From Acrocarpospora pleiomorpha (GTDB lineage: Bacteria; Actinomycetota; Actinomycetes; Streptosporangiales; Streptosporangiaceae), in the NCBI RefSeq assembly GCF_009687885.1, contig NZ_BLAF01000022.1, positions 1 through 64,000 on the forward strand: a stretch of 64,000 nucleotides of DNA, given 5' to 3'. This document shows positions 24,997 to 34,669 of this stretch, piece after piece. Below the pieces are notes generated by a model that was not told the origin of the DNA, ran no database searches, and saw only the letters and a program-made list of their open reading frames with translations. The translations under genes were made by a program, and so were the position numbers. The stretch's first letter is position 1. Each line of letters starts with the position of its first letter.

Positions 24997-25892
24997 GCCG
25001 TCTCTCAGTCGAGGACGGCGAACTCCTGTCAGCCTCCGAGCATGGCCGCGTCTCCGCGCTCGCCGCGCAGTGCCTCCGCGACCTCTACAAATGCTCGGAG
25101 CGCTATCCCGAACTGTTCCCCGAAGGGCCTTTCGCGCCAACCGTCTTCACCGGAGTGGCTTTGGCGAACGCGTGGGGTTCTCCGTGGGCCACCGCGGACC
25201 AGCTGCGGATCGCGGTGCGGACGTCGCTCTGGGTCTTCGCCGCCGACTGGCTCGTGGACTACGTGGCGAAGTCGGCGGACGAGGTCGACGCCATCGTGCG
25301 CGGCTGTCTTGAGGTGGCCGACGGGGCTCGGCCAGAGAGCCATGCTCCGCTGATGTGCTTTCTCGCCGACATCCGGGACGAACTGGTGGCCCGGCCCGCG
25401 TTCGCCGCTCTGGGTAATGCCTGGCGGGCTCAGCTCGAGCGTTACCTGGCCGCCATGGCGCGCGAGTGGGAGTGGAAAGCCGCGCTGGCGAGCGGCTCGC
25501 CGTTACCGACGTTCGAGGACTATCTCGCCAACGCGGACAACTTCGGTTCCGCCCTGGTGAACATCTCGCACTGGATCTATGGAGGAGATCCCGCCACCGT
25601 TCGTCATGTGGCTGAGCTCTCCGTCGTGAGCCGGGAGGTCCAGCGGATCCTCCGATTGCTGAACGACCTCGCCACCTACGAGCGTGACCTGGGCTGGGGA
25701 GATCTGAACGCCCAGATGCTGGGAGTCGGGAAGGCCGACATCTCCCGACGCCTGGCCACGCTCGTCGCGTACTGCCGGGACCTGCTGCACCCGCTGCGGG
25801 ACAGCTGTCCTCAGGAGGCGATCTACCTGGAACGGCAGATCGGCTTCAGCACAGGCTTCTACGGGATGACCGACTACTGGGGGGCCCTGTGA
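24993..25892 (+). CDS. Class I terpene synthase (labdane-related type)
   Basis: A 299-residue all-alpha protein. It shows an Asp-rich motif of DxxxD form (AADWLVDY, Asp85 and Asp89) and an NSE/DTE-like metal motif NDLATYERD (Asn224, Thr228, Asp232 in place of the usual Glu). Both motifs coordinate magnesium and diphosphate in class I terpene synthases. The size fits bacterial class I enzymes that work after a class II cyclase. It is translationally coupled to the P450 upstream and to the class II cyclase downstream (GTGA overlap). It would ionise the diphosphate produced by the class II enzyme. The product skeleton cannot be predicted. Confidence 0.78.
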   Translation: MSRLSVEDGELLSASEHGRVSALAAQCLRDLYKCSERYPELFPEGPFAPTVFTGVALANAWGSPWATADQLRIAVRTSLWVFAADWLVDYVAKSADEVDAIVRGCLEVADGARPESHAPLMCFLADIRDELVARPAFAALGNAWRAQLERYLAAMAREWEWKAALASGSPLPTFEDYLANADNFGSALVNISHWIYGGDPATVRHVAELSVVSREVQRILRLLNDLATYERDLGWGDLNAQMLGVGKADISRRLATLVAYCRDLLHPLRDSCPQEAIYLERQIGFSTGFYGMTDYWGAL

Positions 25893-27463
25893 TCCGGGAG
25901 GGTGTGGTCACCGCGCACGATTTACTCGCGAGGGCCCAGGAGCTCATCGATGGGATAGCCGCCGAGCCCTGGGGCCAGGTTTCGCCGTCGGTGTACGAGA
26001 CCGGGCGGATGATCACCCTCGCTCCCTGGCTGGGTGCCCACCACGAGCGGATCCTGTACCTTCTGGCCAATCAGCGACCTGATGGGGGCTGGGGCGGTCC
26101 CGGTGGATACGCGCTGGCGCCGACCCTGAGCGCGACGGAGGCGCTGCTCGGGTCGCTGCTCCGCGAGGATCATGGGCTGGACCGGGCCCGCATGATGGCC
26201 GCCGTGGACCGAGGGCTGGAGTGGCTGGTCCGTTCTCGCCACGATGACCTGCCCGACATGCCCGCGCTCGAACTGATCGTGCCGGCCCTCACCGAGTCGA
26301 TCACCAGGCATCTGGACGGTTTGCCCGGTTCGGCGCTGGAGGGTGCGGGTTGGGGCGAGGTCCGGCTGGAGTTGCCCAGCGGGATGCGCGGGGACGCCCT
26401 ACCCGTGATCCGTTCCCGGGTGGCCTCCGGTGGACGCATCCCGGAGAAGCTTCTCCATGCGCTGGAAGTGGCCGAGGAGGCGGCGTACGCGGCTCCCGGA
26501 GTCGACGTGAAGGGTCCAGGGACCATCGGAGCGTCGCCTGCGGCAACGGCAGCCTGGCTTGGGGAGCGGGGTAGGCTCAACCCCCTCTCGCCTGCGCGCA
26601 GGCACCTGGAAGAGGTCGTCCGGCGCCATGCCGGCCCCGTGCCGTGCGGCATTCCCATCACCGTCTTTGAACAGGCGTGGGTGGTGAGCTGGCTGGCGCG
26701 CGGCGATCTGCCTGTCTCCGTCCCACCCGCGATCGTGGCCAGCCTGGAACTGTCCCTCGCGCCGGGAGGCGTGGCCGCGGGGCCGGGACTGCCGAAGGAC
26801 GCCGACACGACCTCCGTCGCCCTGTACGCGCTTTCCCTGCTGGGCAGACCGCATGAGCCGAAGAGCCTGTGGGAGTACGACACCGGGAGCCACTTCTCCA
26901 CCTGGCCGGGTGAGGAGGGAGTGTCGCTCACCGTGAACGCCCACGTGCTGGACGCGTTCGGGAGCTACCGGAGAAGCGTTGAGGACGCGGATCCCCGTTA
27001 CGGGCAGGCGATGGACCGGCTGTCTCGCTGGCTTTGCGAACGTCAGCGGCTGGATGGAAGCTGGTTCGATCGCTGGCACGCCTCGCCGTACTACGCGACG
27101 ACATGCTGCTGCCTGGCACTCCACGAGTTCGGATCCGGGCCCGCCGCCGCAGCGGTCGCTCGTGCCTCCCGCTGGGTCAGGCGGACCCAGAGGGCAGACG
27201 GATCATGGGGGCTCTGGACGGGAACCATGGAGGAGACCGCGTACGCGATGCACATCCTCCTCCTCATGGACGACGTGGACGAGGAGGCCCTCACGCGCGG
27301 ACACGCTTACCTCTCGCGAGAGGTCGATATCGTCGACGACCCGCCCATGTGGCACGACAAGGATCTCTACCTGCCGGAGGCGATCGTACGCGGGGTGGTG
27401 CTCAGCGCCACGCGCCTGGTGGAGCGCACGGTGGTTGGCACAGTGCGCCACAGTAAGATATGA
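25889..27463 (+). CDS. Class II diterpene cyclase
   Basis: A 524-residue protein of the prenyltransferase/squalene-cyclase-like beta-gamma fold with QW-type repeats (QRPDGGWG, QRLDGSWF, QRADGSWGLW). The class II acid motif is DADTT (Asp304, Asp306). The central catalytic Asp is kept but the fourth position is Thr rather than the Asp of canonical DxDD. Such enzymes protonate geranylgeranyl diphosphate to copalyl-type bicycles. It starts at GTG 25889, overlapping the class I gene, and ends the three-gene operon. No GGPP synthase is nearby, so the precursor must come from elsewhere in the genome. Confidence 0.85.
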   Translation: MIREGVVTAHDLLARAQELIDGIAAEPWGQVSPSVYETGRMITLAPWLGAHHERILYLLANQRPDGGWGGPGGYALAPTLSATEALLGSLLREDHGLDRARMMAAVDRGLEWLVRSRHDDLPDMPALELIVPALTESITRHLDGLPGSALEGAGWGEVRLELPSGMRGDALPVIRSRVASGGRIPEKLLHALEVAEEAAYAAPGVDVKGPGTIGASPAATAAWLGERGRLNPLSPARRHLEEVVRRHAGPVPCGIPITVFEQAWVVSWLARGDLPVSVPPAIVASLELSLAPGGVAAGPGLPKDADTTSVALYALSLLGRPHEPKSLWEYDTGSHFSTWPGEEGVSLTVNAHVLDAFGSYRRSVEDADPRYGQAMDRLSRWLCERQRLDGSWFDRWHASPYYATTCCCLALHEFGSGPAAAAVARASRWVRRTQRADGSWGLWTGTMEETAYAMHILLLMDDVDEEALTRGHAYLSREVDIVDDPPMWHDKDLYLPEAIVRGVVLSATRLVERTVVGTVRHSKI

Positions 27464-27688
27464 TCATCTACCCGGAAAAAGGCGGCAAAGTTAGCATTAA
27501 TGGCTAAATTGGACAGATCTGGCTATATGTAGATCGCCGTCTTGAGTGTATTTCCCGGCATTGCTAGGGTTCCCCGGGGTGTGGTGCAGGGATTCGCACC
27601 CGTGCTCCTGCTGTGGTGCCCAGTGGTTAGCGATTGTTAATCGCGGAGAAACCTGCCACGGCTCTCTGACTTTCTCAGGGACGGTGTT

Positions 27689-30034
27689 ATGCGTTTCCGT
27701 AACTCGCGTGTCCGCGCCAAGGTGGCAGCTCTTCTGCTGTCGCTTGCCGCGCTCTGGGCCTTCGCCGCATGGGTCACGCTACGGGAAGGACTTAACCTTC
27801 TCTGGGTCAGCACCATCGACGAGAAGACCGGACGACCCGGGGTCGTGCTGGTGACAGCCCTCCAGGAGGAGCGTCGACTCACCGTCACGTATCTGGGCGA
27901 TCCCAACCGCCAGAACCGGGACGCGCTGGGGACTCAGCGGACCCGTACGAACGACGCGGAAGCGAAGTTTCGCCAGCTGTCCAGCGAGAGTGACCTCAAG
28001 TTCGCGGCAAGTCCCACCCTGACGCAGCGGCTCACCGCGATGTACGCGGAGTTGGACGGGCTGGCTCCCGCGCGCGCCAAGGTCGACACCGGCCAGGTCG
28101 ACCGTGCCCGCGCTGTCGGAGCCTTCGACGAAATCATCGACGCCGCCTTCAGAATCTGGGGCGCGAGCTCGGGGTTCGACGACGAGGGAGTGGTCAGGGA
28201 CAGCCGGACGCTCATCACGCTCACCCGGGCCAAGGAACTGTTTTCCCGTGAGGACGCGCTGATATCCGGCGCCATCGCGGCGAGACGTTTCAGCCCTGCC
28301 GAGCGCACCGCCTTCATCGAGCTCGTCGGCTCCCAGCGGTTCCTCCGTGCGGAGGCGGAGGCCGAACTTCCTCCCGCCGACCGTGACAGGTACCAGAAGT
28401 TCGTGGAAAGCCCTGGGTTCAAGCGGCTCATCGCTCTGGAGACTCGGGTCGCCCAGAGTGAGACATGGGGGCTCGTCGCCGGATCTGGCGAATGGCGCTC
28501 GGCGATGGATCCCGTCCTCTTGGATCTGGAAAAAGTCATCCTGGAGGGTGGTGACGACGTCGTCGAGCGGGCTACCCCCGTTGCCGTCGGCGTCATCCTG
28601 CGGCTCGCGCTCGCCGGTGGTCTGGGATTGTTCGCAGTCATCGCGTCGATCATCCTGTCGATCACCACCGCCCGCGCGCTCGTCCAGCAGCTGGAGAAGC
28701 TGCGCACGGCCGCGCTCGAACTCGCCAACGAGCGCCTGCCCAGCATCGTCAACCGGCTCGCCCACGGTGAGAAGGTGGACGTCGCCACCGAGGCTCCGCC
28801 GCTGGAATTCGGCCCCGACGTCATCGGCCAGGTCGGCCAGGCCTTCAACGCGGTGCAGGAGACCGCCGTCAGAACCGCCGTCGAAGAAGCCGAACTGCGG
28901 CAGAGCATCCGCGACATTCTGCTCAGCCTGGCGCGCCGTACCCAGGGTCTGGTGCACCGCCAGCTCACCCTGCTGGACGTGATGGAGCGCAGGGAGAGCG
29001 AGCCGGAGGAGCTCAACGACCTGTTCCGGGTCGACCACCTGGCCACCCGCATGCGCCGCAACGCCGAGAACCTGATCGTGCTCTCCGGCGCGAGCCCCGC
29101 CCGCGCCTGGCGCAACCCCGTCCCCATGGTGGACGTGGTGCGCGGCGCGCTCGGCGAGGTCGAGGACTTCACCCGGGTCACCATCATGCCGATGGGCCAG
29201 GTCGAGCTGACCGGCCGGGCCGTCGGCGACGTCATCCACCTGCTGGCCGAGCTGGTCGAGAACGCGGTCTCGTTCTCGCCGCCGTACACGGTGGTGCAGG
29301 TGGCCGGGCAGATGGTGGCCAACGGATACGCGCTGGAGGTGGAGGACCGGGGTCTGGGCATGTCCGCCGAGGACCTGGCCGCGGCCAACCAGCGCATCCT
29401 GGAGCCGCCGGAGTTCAACCTGTCCAGCACCGCCCGGCTCGGCCTGTTCGTGGTCAGCCGCCTGGCCGAGCGCCACGGCATCCGGGTCCAGCTCAAGGCC
29501 TCCCCGTACGGCGGGACCACCGCGGTGGTGCTGCTCCCGCGCGAGCTGGTCGTCGAGGACGAACTCGTGACGATGAGCGCGGGCCTGGCGGGCGCCGATC
29601 CGCTGGACCTGCCCGAGCTGCCGAGGATGGCCGTGGTCGCCCAGCAGGGACGGCCCACCGACCCGCTCGACCGGGTGCCGGAACCCCTCCGGCAGCAGCC
29701 GCTCGCGGCCCCGGTGGCGACACCGGTCACCCCGATCGGGGAACACCGCCGCCCCGAGCTTGTGCCGGACACTCCCGACATCCCGCGTGTCCCGGAGGCT
29801 CCCGTGCCTGAGTCGTTCACCCCGTCCGGGCTCCCCTTCCGGGTGCCCCAGGCGAGCATCGCCCCGTCCCTGCGGGACCGGCCGGTCGAGGATCTGCCTG
29901 AGGATGAGGACGATGATCGTTCTCCCGACGACATCCGTAAGATCATGGGGTCGTACCAGTCTGGTACCCAACGTGGAAGGTCCGAGGCCGCGCGGCTACT
30001 CGGACAACAAAAGGACGATGAGGACTACCGATGA
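27689..30034 (+). CDS. cvnA: Conservon sensor kinase-like protein CvnA
   Basis: A 781-residue protein with two membrane segments (residues about 10-30 and 305-330) enclosing an extracellular nitrate/nitrite-sensing-type four-helix domain. After these come a HAMP-like linker, a dimerisation helix (LARRTQGLVHRQLTLLDVMERRE) and a HATPase domain with LVENAVSFSPP and EDRGLGMSAEDLAAAN. The last 180 residues are proline-rich and probably disordered. It is the first gene of a typical cvnABCD set; in Streptomyces these act as GPCR-like complexes influencing development and secondary metabolism. Its TGA overlaps cvnB (ATGA). Confidence 0.92.
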   Translation: MRFRNSRVRAKVAALLLSLAALWAFAAWVTLREGLNLLWVSTIDEKTGRPGVVLVTALQEERRLTVTYLGDPNRQNRDALGTQRTRTNDAEAKFRQLSSESDLKFAASPTLTQRLTAMYAELDGLAPARAKVDTGQVDRARAVGAFDEIIDAAFRIWGASSGFDDEGVVRDSRTLITLTRAKELFSREDALISGAIAARRFSPAERTAFIELVGSQRFLRAEAEAELPPADRDRYQKFVESPGFKRLIALETRVAQSETWGLVAGSGEWRSAMDPVLLDLEKVILEGGDDVVERATPVAVGVILRLALAGGLGLFAVIASIILSITTARALVQQLEKLRTAALELANERLPSIVNRLAHGEKVDVATEAPPLEFGPDVIGQVGQAFNAVQETAVRTAVEEAELRQSIRDILLSLARRTQGLVHRQLTLLDVMERRESEPEELNDLFRVDHLATRMRRNAENLIVLSGASPARAWRNPVPMVDVVRGALGEVEDFTRVTIMPMGQVELTGRAVGDVIHLLAELVENAVSFSPPYTVVQVAGQMVANGYALEVEDRGLGMSAEDLAAANQRILEPPEFNLSSTARLGLFVVSRLAERHGIRVQLKASPYGGTTAVVLLPRELVVEDELVTMSAGLAGADPLDLPELPRMAVVAQQGRPTDPLDRVPEPLRQQPLAAPVATPVTPIGEHRRPELVPDTPDIPRVPEAPVPESFTPSGLPFRVPQASIAPSLRDRPVEDLPEDEDDDRSPDDIRKIMGSYQSGTQRGRSEAARLLGQQKDDEDYR

Positions 30035-30447
30035 TGACCGCATCCGCTGACCTGGCCTGGCTATTGGACGATCTTGTCGGGCGGGTCCGCGAGGCTCGGC
30101 ACTGCATCGTTCTGTCCACCGACGGTCTGCTCATGGCGGCCTCCCGCGGCCTGGCCGTGGACGACGCCGAGCACCTGTCCGCGGTCGCGGCGGGAGTGCA
30201 GAGTCTGGCCCGCGGCATCAGTGAAAGGTTCGAAGGCGGCACGGTCCGGCAGACCATCATCGAGATGAAGTCCGCCTACCTGCTCGTCACGGTCGCCGGC
30301 CAGGGTGCCTGCCTGGCCGTGTTCTGCGAGGAATCGGCCGACATCGGCCTGGTCGCGTACGAGATGGCCATGCTGGTCACCCGCGTCGGCCAGTACCTCA
30401 CCTCGCCCGCACGGACCGTAGCCTCTTCTACCAGGAGCGACCCGTGA
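30031..30447 (+). CDS. cvnB: Roadblock/LC7 protein CvnB
   Basis: A 138-residue roadblock/LC7 domain protein (LAWLLDDLVGRVREARHCIVLSTDGLLMAAS, LARGISERFEGG). Conservon CvnB proteins bind the small GTPase CvnD and influence its nucleotide state. It overlaps cvnA by 4 bp at its start and cvnC by 4 bp at its end, so all are co-translated. The C-terminal tail (ARTVASSTRSDP) is short and flexible. Confidence 0.93.
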   Translation: MMTASADLAWLLDDLVGRVREARHCIVLSTDGLLMAASRGLAVDDAEHLSAVAAGVQSLARGISERFEGGTVRQTIIEMKSAYLLVTVAGQGACLAVFCEESADIGLVAYEMAMLVTRVGQYLTSPARTVASSTRSDP

Positions 30448-30803
30448 ATCCTGATGACTCCCTCTATGACGAGCAGGTCGTCCGGCCGTACGTGATGACG
30501 CGCGGCCGGACCGAGGCGCGGGCCAAGCTGGACCTCATCTCGCTGGCCGTGACCATCCGCCCGGCCACCGGGGTCGAGATGGGCCTCGACCCGGAACATC
30601 TGAAGATCGTCCGGCTGTGCAAGCGGCCGCTTTCGGTGGCGGAGATCGCGGCCCACCTGGACCTGCCGGCCGGCACGGTCCGTGTGCTCCTCGGCGACCT
30701 GCTGGACCGGGGTTTCATCGCGGTCCAGGAACCGCAGCCCGAGGTGGACGTCCTCGACGAGAGAATGTATAGGGCGGTGCTCGATGGTCTCCGGGCTCTC
30801 TGA
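30444..30803 (+). CDS. cvnC: DUF742 protein CvnC
   Basis: A 119-residue DUF742 protein with the family opening (VVRPYVMTRGRTEAR) and a winged-helix-like core (LCKRPLSVAEIAAHLDLPAGTVRVLLGDLLDRGFI). Its exact role in the conservon is unknown; the fold suggests nucleic-acid or partner binding. It starts at GTG 30444, overlapping cvnB, and its stop lies 20 bp inside cvnD. Confidence 0.93.
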   Translation: MNPDDSLYDEQVVRPYVMTRGRTEARAKLDLISLAVTIRPATGVEMGLDPEHLKIVRLCKRPLSVAEIAAHLDLPAGTVRVLLGDLLDRGFIAVQEPQPEVDVLDERMYRAVLDGLRAL

Positions 30804-31371
30804 CAGCAAGAAGAAGATGCCCGTCCCGATCAAACTGCTGATCGCGGGCGGCTTCGGGGTGGGCAAGACCACCATGGTGGGCGCGGTCTCCGAGATCAAA
30901 CCGCTGCGCACCGAGGAGACCCTGACCGACCGCAGCGTGGGCGTCGACGACCTGTCCGGCGTCGAGTCCAAGAGCACCACCACGGTCGCGATGGACTTCG
31001 GCCGGATCAGCATCGGCGACGACTTCGTCCTCTACCTGTTCGGCACCCCCGGCCAGGAACGTTTCTGGTTCGTCTGGGACGAGCTCGCCCGCGGCGCCCT
31101 GGGCGCGGTCGTCCTGGCCGACACCCGCCGCCTGGCCGACTGCTTCCCCTCGGTCGACTACTTCGAACGCCGCGGCACCCCGTTCATCGTCGCCGTCAAC
31201 TGCTTCGACGACGCCCCCCGCTACGACCTGGACGAGGTCAAACTCGCCCTCAACCTGGGCCCCAACATCCCGGTCCTGCTCTGCGACGCCCGCCGCCGCG
31301 ACTCCGGCAAGGAAGTCCTCATCGCCCTGGTCCAGCACGCCTACGGCCGCCGCCCGATGGCGAAGGTCTAG
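30784..31371 (+). CDS. cvnD: Ras-like GTPase CvnD
   Basis: A 195-residue small GTPase with P-loop GGFGVGKTT, G3 motif GTPGQERF and a G4-like VNCFD in place of NKxD, as is usual in CvnD proteins. The start chosen is ATG 30784 (MVSGLSDSKKKMPVPIK), inside cvnC; the frame is open further upstream but the P-loop domain begins here. It acts at the membrane with CvnA-C as the signalling switch. It converges with the GH20 gene, overlapping it by 4 bp. Confidence 0.92.
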   Translation: MVSGLSDSKKKMPVPIKLLIAGGFGVGKTTMVGAVSEIKPLRTEETLTDRSVGVDDLSGVESKSTTTVAMDFGRISIGDDFVLYLFGTPGQERFWFVWDELARGALGAVVLADTRRLADCFPSVDYFERRGTPFIVAVNCFDDAPRYDLDEVKLALNLGPNIPVLLCDARRRDSGKEVLIALVQHAYGRRPMAKV

Positions 31372-33326
31372 CGCTGCACCTCCAGGTAGTCGACGTTCGG
31401 GCCGCCGTTCGCGGTGGTGGCCGCGGCCCGGATGGTGGATGTTCCGGCCGGTAGCGTAACGGTCAGGGTTCTGGTCTGCCAGGTGGTCCAGGCGCCGGTG
31501 CCCGTGAAGGCGAACTCGTCGGCGACCAGCGTGCCGTTGACGGTGATGTCCATGGGGCGGTTGACCGTGGTGCCGTTGGCGTAGCGGAAGCGGAGGGCGG
31601 CCGTGCCCGCGGTGGGGGCGGTGACCGTCCACTGCACGCGGCTGCCGACGGCGCTGTCGTAGTTGACGAAGCCGGTGCCGGAGTAGCCGGCGTGGTTGGA
31701 CTCGACGACGCCCTGGGTGATGGCGGCGTTCTCGGCTTCGTACCGGACGGTCGTGCCCGGCGCGGGCCAGGCGATCTGGGGGGAGCGATAGAAGTCGATG
31801 CCCATGATCGTCCAGCGGGGGCCCTGGACGGCCAGGCGGGCGCGGAACGCCGTCCAGTTGTGGGTGGACCACGGGGACCAGCCGAGTTCGGCGATGGCGG
31901 GCAGGCGGGGGAAGGCCATGAACTCGATGTGGTCCTCGGTGACGATCGTCTCGGTCCACATCGGGGCCTCGACGCCGAGGACGGCGGTGGCGGGCACGCC
32001 GCTGAGGTGGGCGCCGGGGTTCCACTCGTAGGCGGTCTGCACCTCGATGAGGCCCGCCCAGCTGAGCCCGATCGGGGTGGCGTTGGTGTATTTCATGTCG
32101 AGGTAGGCCTTGTTGGCCGGGGACATGACCACCTTCGCGCCGCGCGAGACGGCGGTGCTCACCAGCGAGTCGGACGTGGTGGTGCCCCAGTACTGCACGA
32201 TCCGGTTCGCCGAATGTTGCACGGCCGAGGCGCCGATCTGATGCCAGCCCATGACGGCCTTGTTCTTGCCGGTCACCAGCGGCTGCACCCGGTTCATGAA
32301 CGTGGCGTACTGGGCGTCCGAGGTCGCGTCCGCCTCGTCCCCGCCGACGTGCAGGTACGGCCCGGGCGTCAGCGCCGCGAGTTCGGTCAGCACGTCGTTG
32401 ACGAAGGTGTAGGTGATCTCCTTGGTCGTGCAGAGCGAGCTGAACCCGACTCCGGTGCCGGTGTAGAGCGCCGGGGCGACGCCGTTGCAGTTGAGGTCGG
32501 CGTAGGAGGCGAGCGCGGCGTTGGTGTGCCCCGGCATGTCGATCTCGGGCACGATCGTGATGTGCCGGGCCGCGGCGTACGCGACGATGTCCTGGAACTG
32601 CGCCTTCGTGTAGTACCCGCCAGGGCCGCCGCCCACCTGGGTGCTGCCGCCGAAGGTGGCCAGCCGGGGCCAGGAGTCCACCACGATCCGCCAGCCCTGG
32701 TCGTCGGACAGGTGCAGATGTAAGTAGTTGATCTTGTAGAGCGCGATCCGGTCGATGTGCTGCTTGATCGTGGCCACCGGGTGGAAGTGCCGGGCCACGT
32801 CGAGCATCGTGCCCCGGTAGGGGAACCTCGGGTAGTCCACGATCCTGCCCCCGGGAACCGCCCAGGGCCCCGGGCGCACGGTCGTGCTCTCGATCTCCGG
32901 CGGCAGCAGCTGCCGCAGCGTCTGGACCCCGTTGAACAGGCCGGTCGCCGTCTGCGCCCGCAGCACCACGGCGGCGGCGGTCACGTCGAGCTGGTATCCC
33001 TGCGCGCCCACGCTCGGGTCGGCGCCGCTGAGCAGCAGGGAGATGCCACTGGTGGGTTCGCCCGATCCGGCGCTCGCGATCGGCAGCGCGTACCCGGTCG
33101 AACGCCGCAGAATGCCCGCCAGATAAGTCCCGACATCTGCGGATCCCGACTGGGTGAAGATGCTCGCCCCCGCCGGGAGCGTGTAGGTCGCCGCAGACGG
33201 CTGGATGGTCACCGGCACCGGTACGACATCCGCCATCGTCGCCGCCACCGCCGGAGCGGACCCGGGCACGATCACCGCGGTGCTCGCCAGAAGAACTGTC
33301 ACGACAACACGCGCGAACCGGGTCAC
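31368..33326 (-). CDS. Secreted beta-N-acetylhexosaminidase (GH20) with C-terminal CBM
   Basis: The 652-residue protein has a signal peptide (VVVTVLLASTAVIVPGSAPAVAA) and a GH20b N-terminal domain (residues 35-155). The GH20 catalytic barrel follows with HLHLSDDQGWRI and the catalytic Asp-Glu pair in HVGGDEADA. A C-terminal CBM6/35-like module (from about residue 530, YEAENAAITQGVVESNHAGYSG) completes it. It releases terminal N-acetylglucosamine from chitooligosaccharides or glycoconjugates outside the cell. It is monocistronic; a two-CBM32-type hydrolase 4 kb away suggests a shared glycan-scavenging lifestyle. Confidence 0.93.
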   Translation of the reverse strand: MTRFARVVVTVLLASTAVIVPGSAPAVAATMADVVPVPVTIQPSAATYTLPAGASIFTQSGSADVGTYLAGILRRSTGYALPIASAGSGEPTSGISLLLSGADPSVGAQGYQLDVTAAAVVLRAQTATGLFNGVQTLRQLLPPEIESTTVRPGPWAVPGGRIVDYPRFPYRGTMLDVARHFHPVATIKQHIDRIALYKINYLHLHLSDDQGWRIVVDSWPRLATFGGSTQVGGGPGGYYTKAQFQDIVAYAAARHITIVPEIDMPGHTNAALASYADLNCNGVAPALYTGTGVGFSSLCTTKEITYTFVNDVLTELAALTPGPYLHVGGDEADATSDAQYATFMNRVQPLVTGKNKAVMGWHQIGASAVQHSANRIVQYWGTTTSDSLVSTAVSRGAKVVMSPANKAYLDMKYTNATPIGLSWAGLIEVQTAYEWNPGAHLSGVPATAVLGVEAPMWTETIVTEDHIEFMAFPRLPAIAELGWSPWSTHNWTAFRARLAVQGPRWTIMGIDFYRSPQIAWPAPGTTVRYEAENAAITQGVVESNHAGYSGTGFVNYDSAVGSRVQWTVTAPTAGTAALRFRYANGTTVNRPMDITVNGTLVADEFAFTGTGAWTTWQTRTLTVTLPAGTSTIRAAATTANGGPNVDYLEVQR

Positions 33327-33444
33327 CAGCGCCTCCCAGACTATTAATTAGTAAGCTTTATTTACAGTTCAACAGCCGTCAAGACCCGTTTCGAGTACGG
33401 GGGTACTCATGCCCCCGCCCCCGACTCGCAGTGCAATCGATCAC

Positions 33445-34572
33445 ATGCACATCATTCGCGCGCAGCGCATCTTCGACGGTCACGACCTGATCCACTCGCG
33501 GGCGGTGGTCGTGGACGGCGGGCGGATCACCGCACTCCTCGACGACGCCGAGAACGCCCTCGACCTGGGCGACGTGACCCTCCTGCCCGGCCTGATCGAC
33601 ACCCACGTGCACCTCGCCTTCGACGCCGGCCCCGACCCCGTCGCCCGCCTCGACGAGGACGGTCTCTACGAGCGCATGCACGCGGCCGCGCAGCAGCACC
33701 TGGCCGCCGGGGTGACCACTGTCCGCGACCTGGGCGACAAGGACTACCTGGCCATCAAGCTGGCCCAGGAGTTCACCGAAGGCCCCGAGATCCTCTCGGC
33801 CGGAGCGCCGATCACCTCGCCCCGGGGCCACTGCTGGTTCCTCGGCGGCGAGGCCGAAGGCGAGGAAGGCATCCGCGAAGCCGTACGGGAAAGGGCCGCG
33901 CGCGGCGCGAGCGCCATCAAGATGATGGTCACCGGCGGCGAGATGACTCCCGGCAGCCACTCCCACCTGCTGCAGTTCACCCCCGCCGAGATTCGCGCCG
34001 CCGCCGAGGAGGCGCACCTGCACGGCCTGCCGATCACCGGCCACGCGCACGCCGGGGCGGGCATCGCCGCCGCGCTGGAGGCGGGCTTCGACTCGATCGA
34101 GCACGTCTCGTTCTTCACCGAGGACAGCGTCAGCCACGACCACGACCTGATCGCCCGGCTGGCCGACAGCGGCGTCTTCGCCTCGCTGACGGTCGGCCTC
34201 CTGCCGGGTTTCGTCCCGCCGCCCAGCATCGCGCCACGGATCGCATTGCTGGCCGAGGGCATGCGCCTGCTGCACGCGGCCGGAGTTCAGATCATCGGCG
34301 GCAGCGACGCGGGCATCGGCCCGGTCAAGCCGCACGGCATCCTCCCCTACGGCGGCGAGATGCTGGTCGACTTCGCCGGGTGCACCCCCACCGAGGTCCT
34401 CCGCTCGTTCACCAGCCTGGCCGCCCGCGCCTGCCGCGTCGACGACCGCAAGGGCAGGATCGCCCCCGGCTTCGACGCCGACCTGCTCGCGGTCGAAGGC
34501 GACCCGACGAAGGACCACCGCCTGCTCCGGCGTCCGGCGGCCGTCTTCCGGCGGGGAATCCGCACTTCCTGA
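33445..34572 (+). CDS. Amidohydrolase-superfamily metal-dependent hydrolase
   Basis: A 375-residue protein with the amidohydrolase pattern: HxH in DTHVHLAFDAG, the carboxylated-Lys region (SAIKMMVTGGEM), metal His in ITGHAHAGAGI and SIEHVSFF, and the catalytic Asp in GGSDAGI. It resembles the imidazolonepropionase/prolidase-like branch. ATG 33445 is chosen because homology begins at HIIRAQRIF; ATG 33409, with GGGGG upstream, would add 12 residues. There is no signal peptide. The substrate is not deducible. Confidence 0.85.
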   Translation: MHIIRAQRIFDGHDLIHSRAVVVDGGRITALLDDAENALDLGDVTLLPGLIDTHVHLAFDAGPDPVARLDEDGLYERMHAAAQQHLAAGVTTVRDLGDKDYLAIKLAQEFTEGPEILSAGAPITSPRGHCWFLGGEAEGEEGIREAVRERAARGASAIKMMVTGGEMTPGSHSHLLQFTPAEIRAAAEEAHLHGLPITGHAHAGAGIAAALEAGFDSIEHVSFFTEDSVSHDHDLIARLADSGVFASLTVGLLPGFVPPPSIAPRIALLAEGMRLLHAAGVQIIGGSDAGIGPVKPHGILPYGGEMLVDFAGCTPTEVLRSFTSLAARACRVDDRKGRIAPGFDADLLAVEGDPTKDHRLLRRPAAVFRRGIRTS

Positions 34573-34669
34573 GGAACCGGCCAAGTCGCGAGTGTCGAGA
34601 TACTTACTCAGAGTAACGACTGTCTAGCATGCGGAACTGGTCCATCTGCTTCTTTCTGGGGAGATCCAG

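Noticed and set aside
27570-27640. tRNA-like T-arm (GGGTGCGAATCCCTGCACC on the minus strand)
   Set aside because: The T-loop lacks the invariant TTC and no acceptor, D or anticodon arms can be formed around it.
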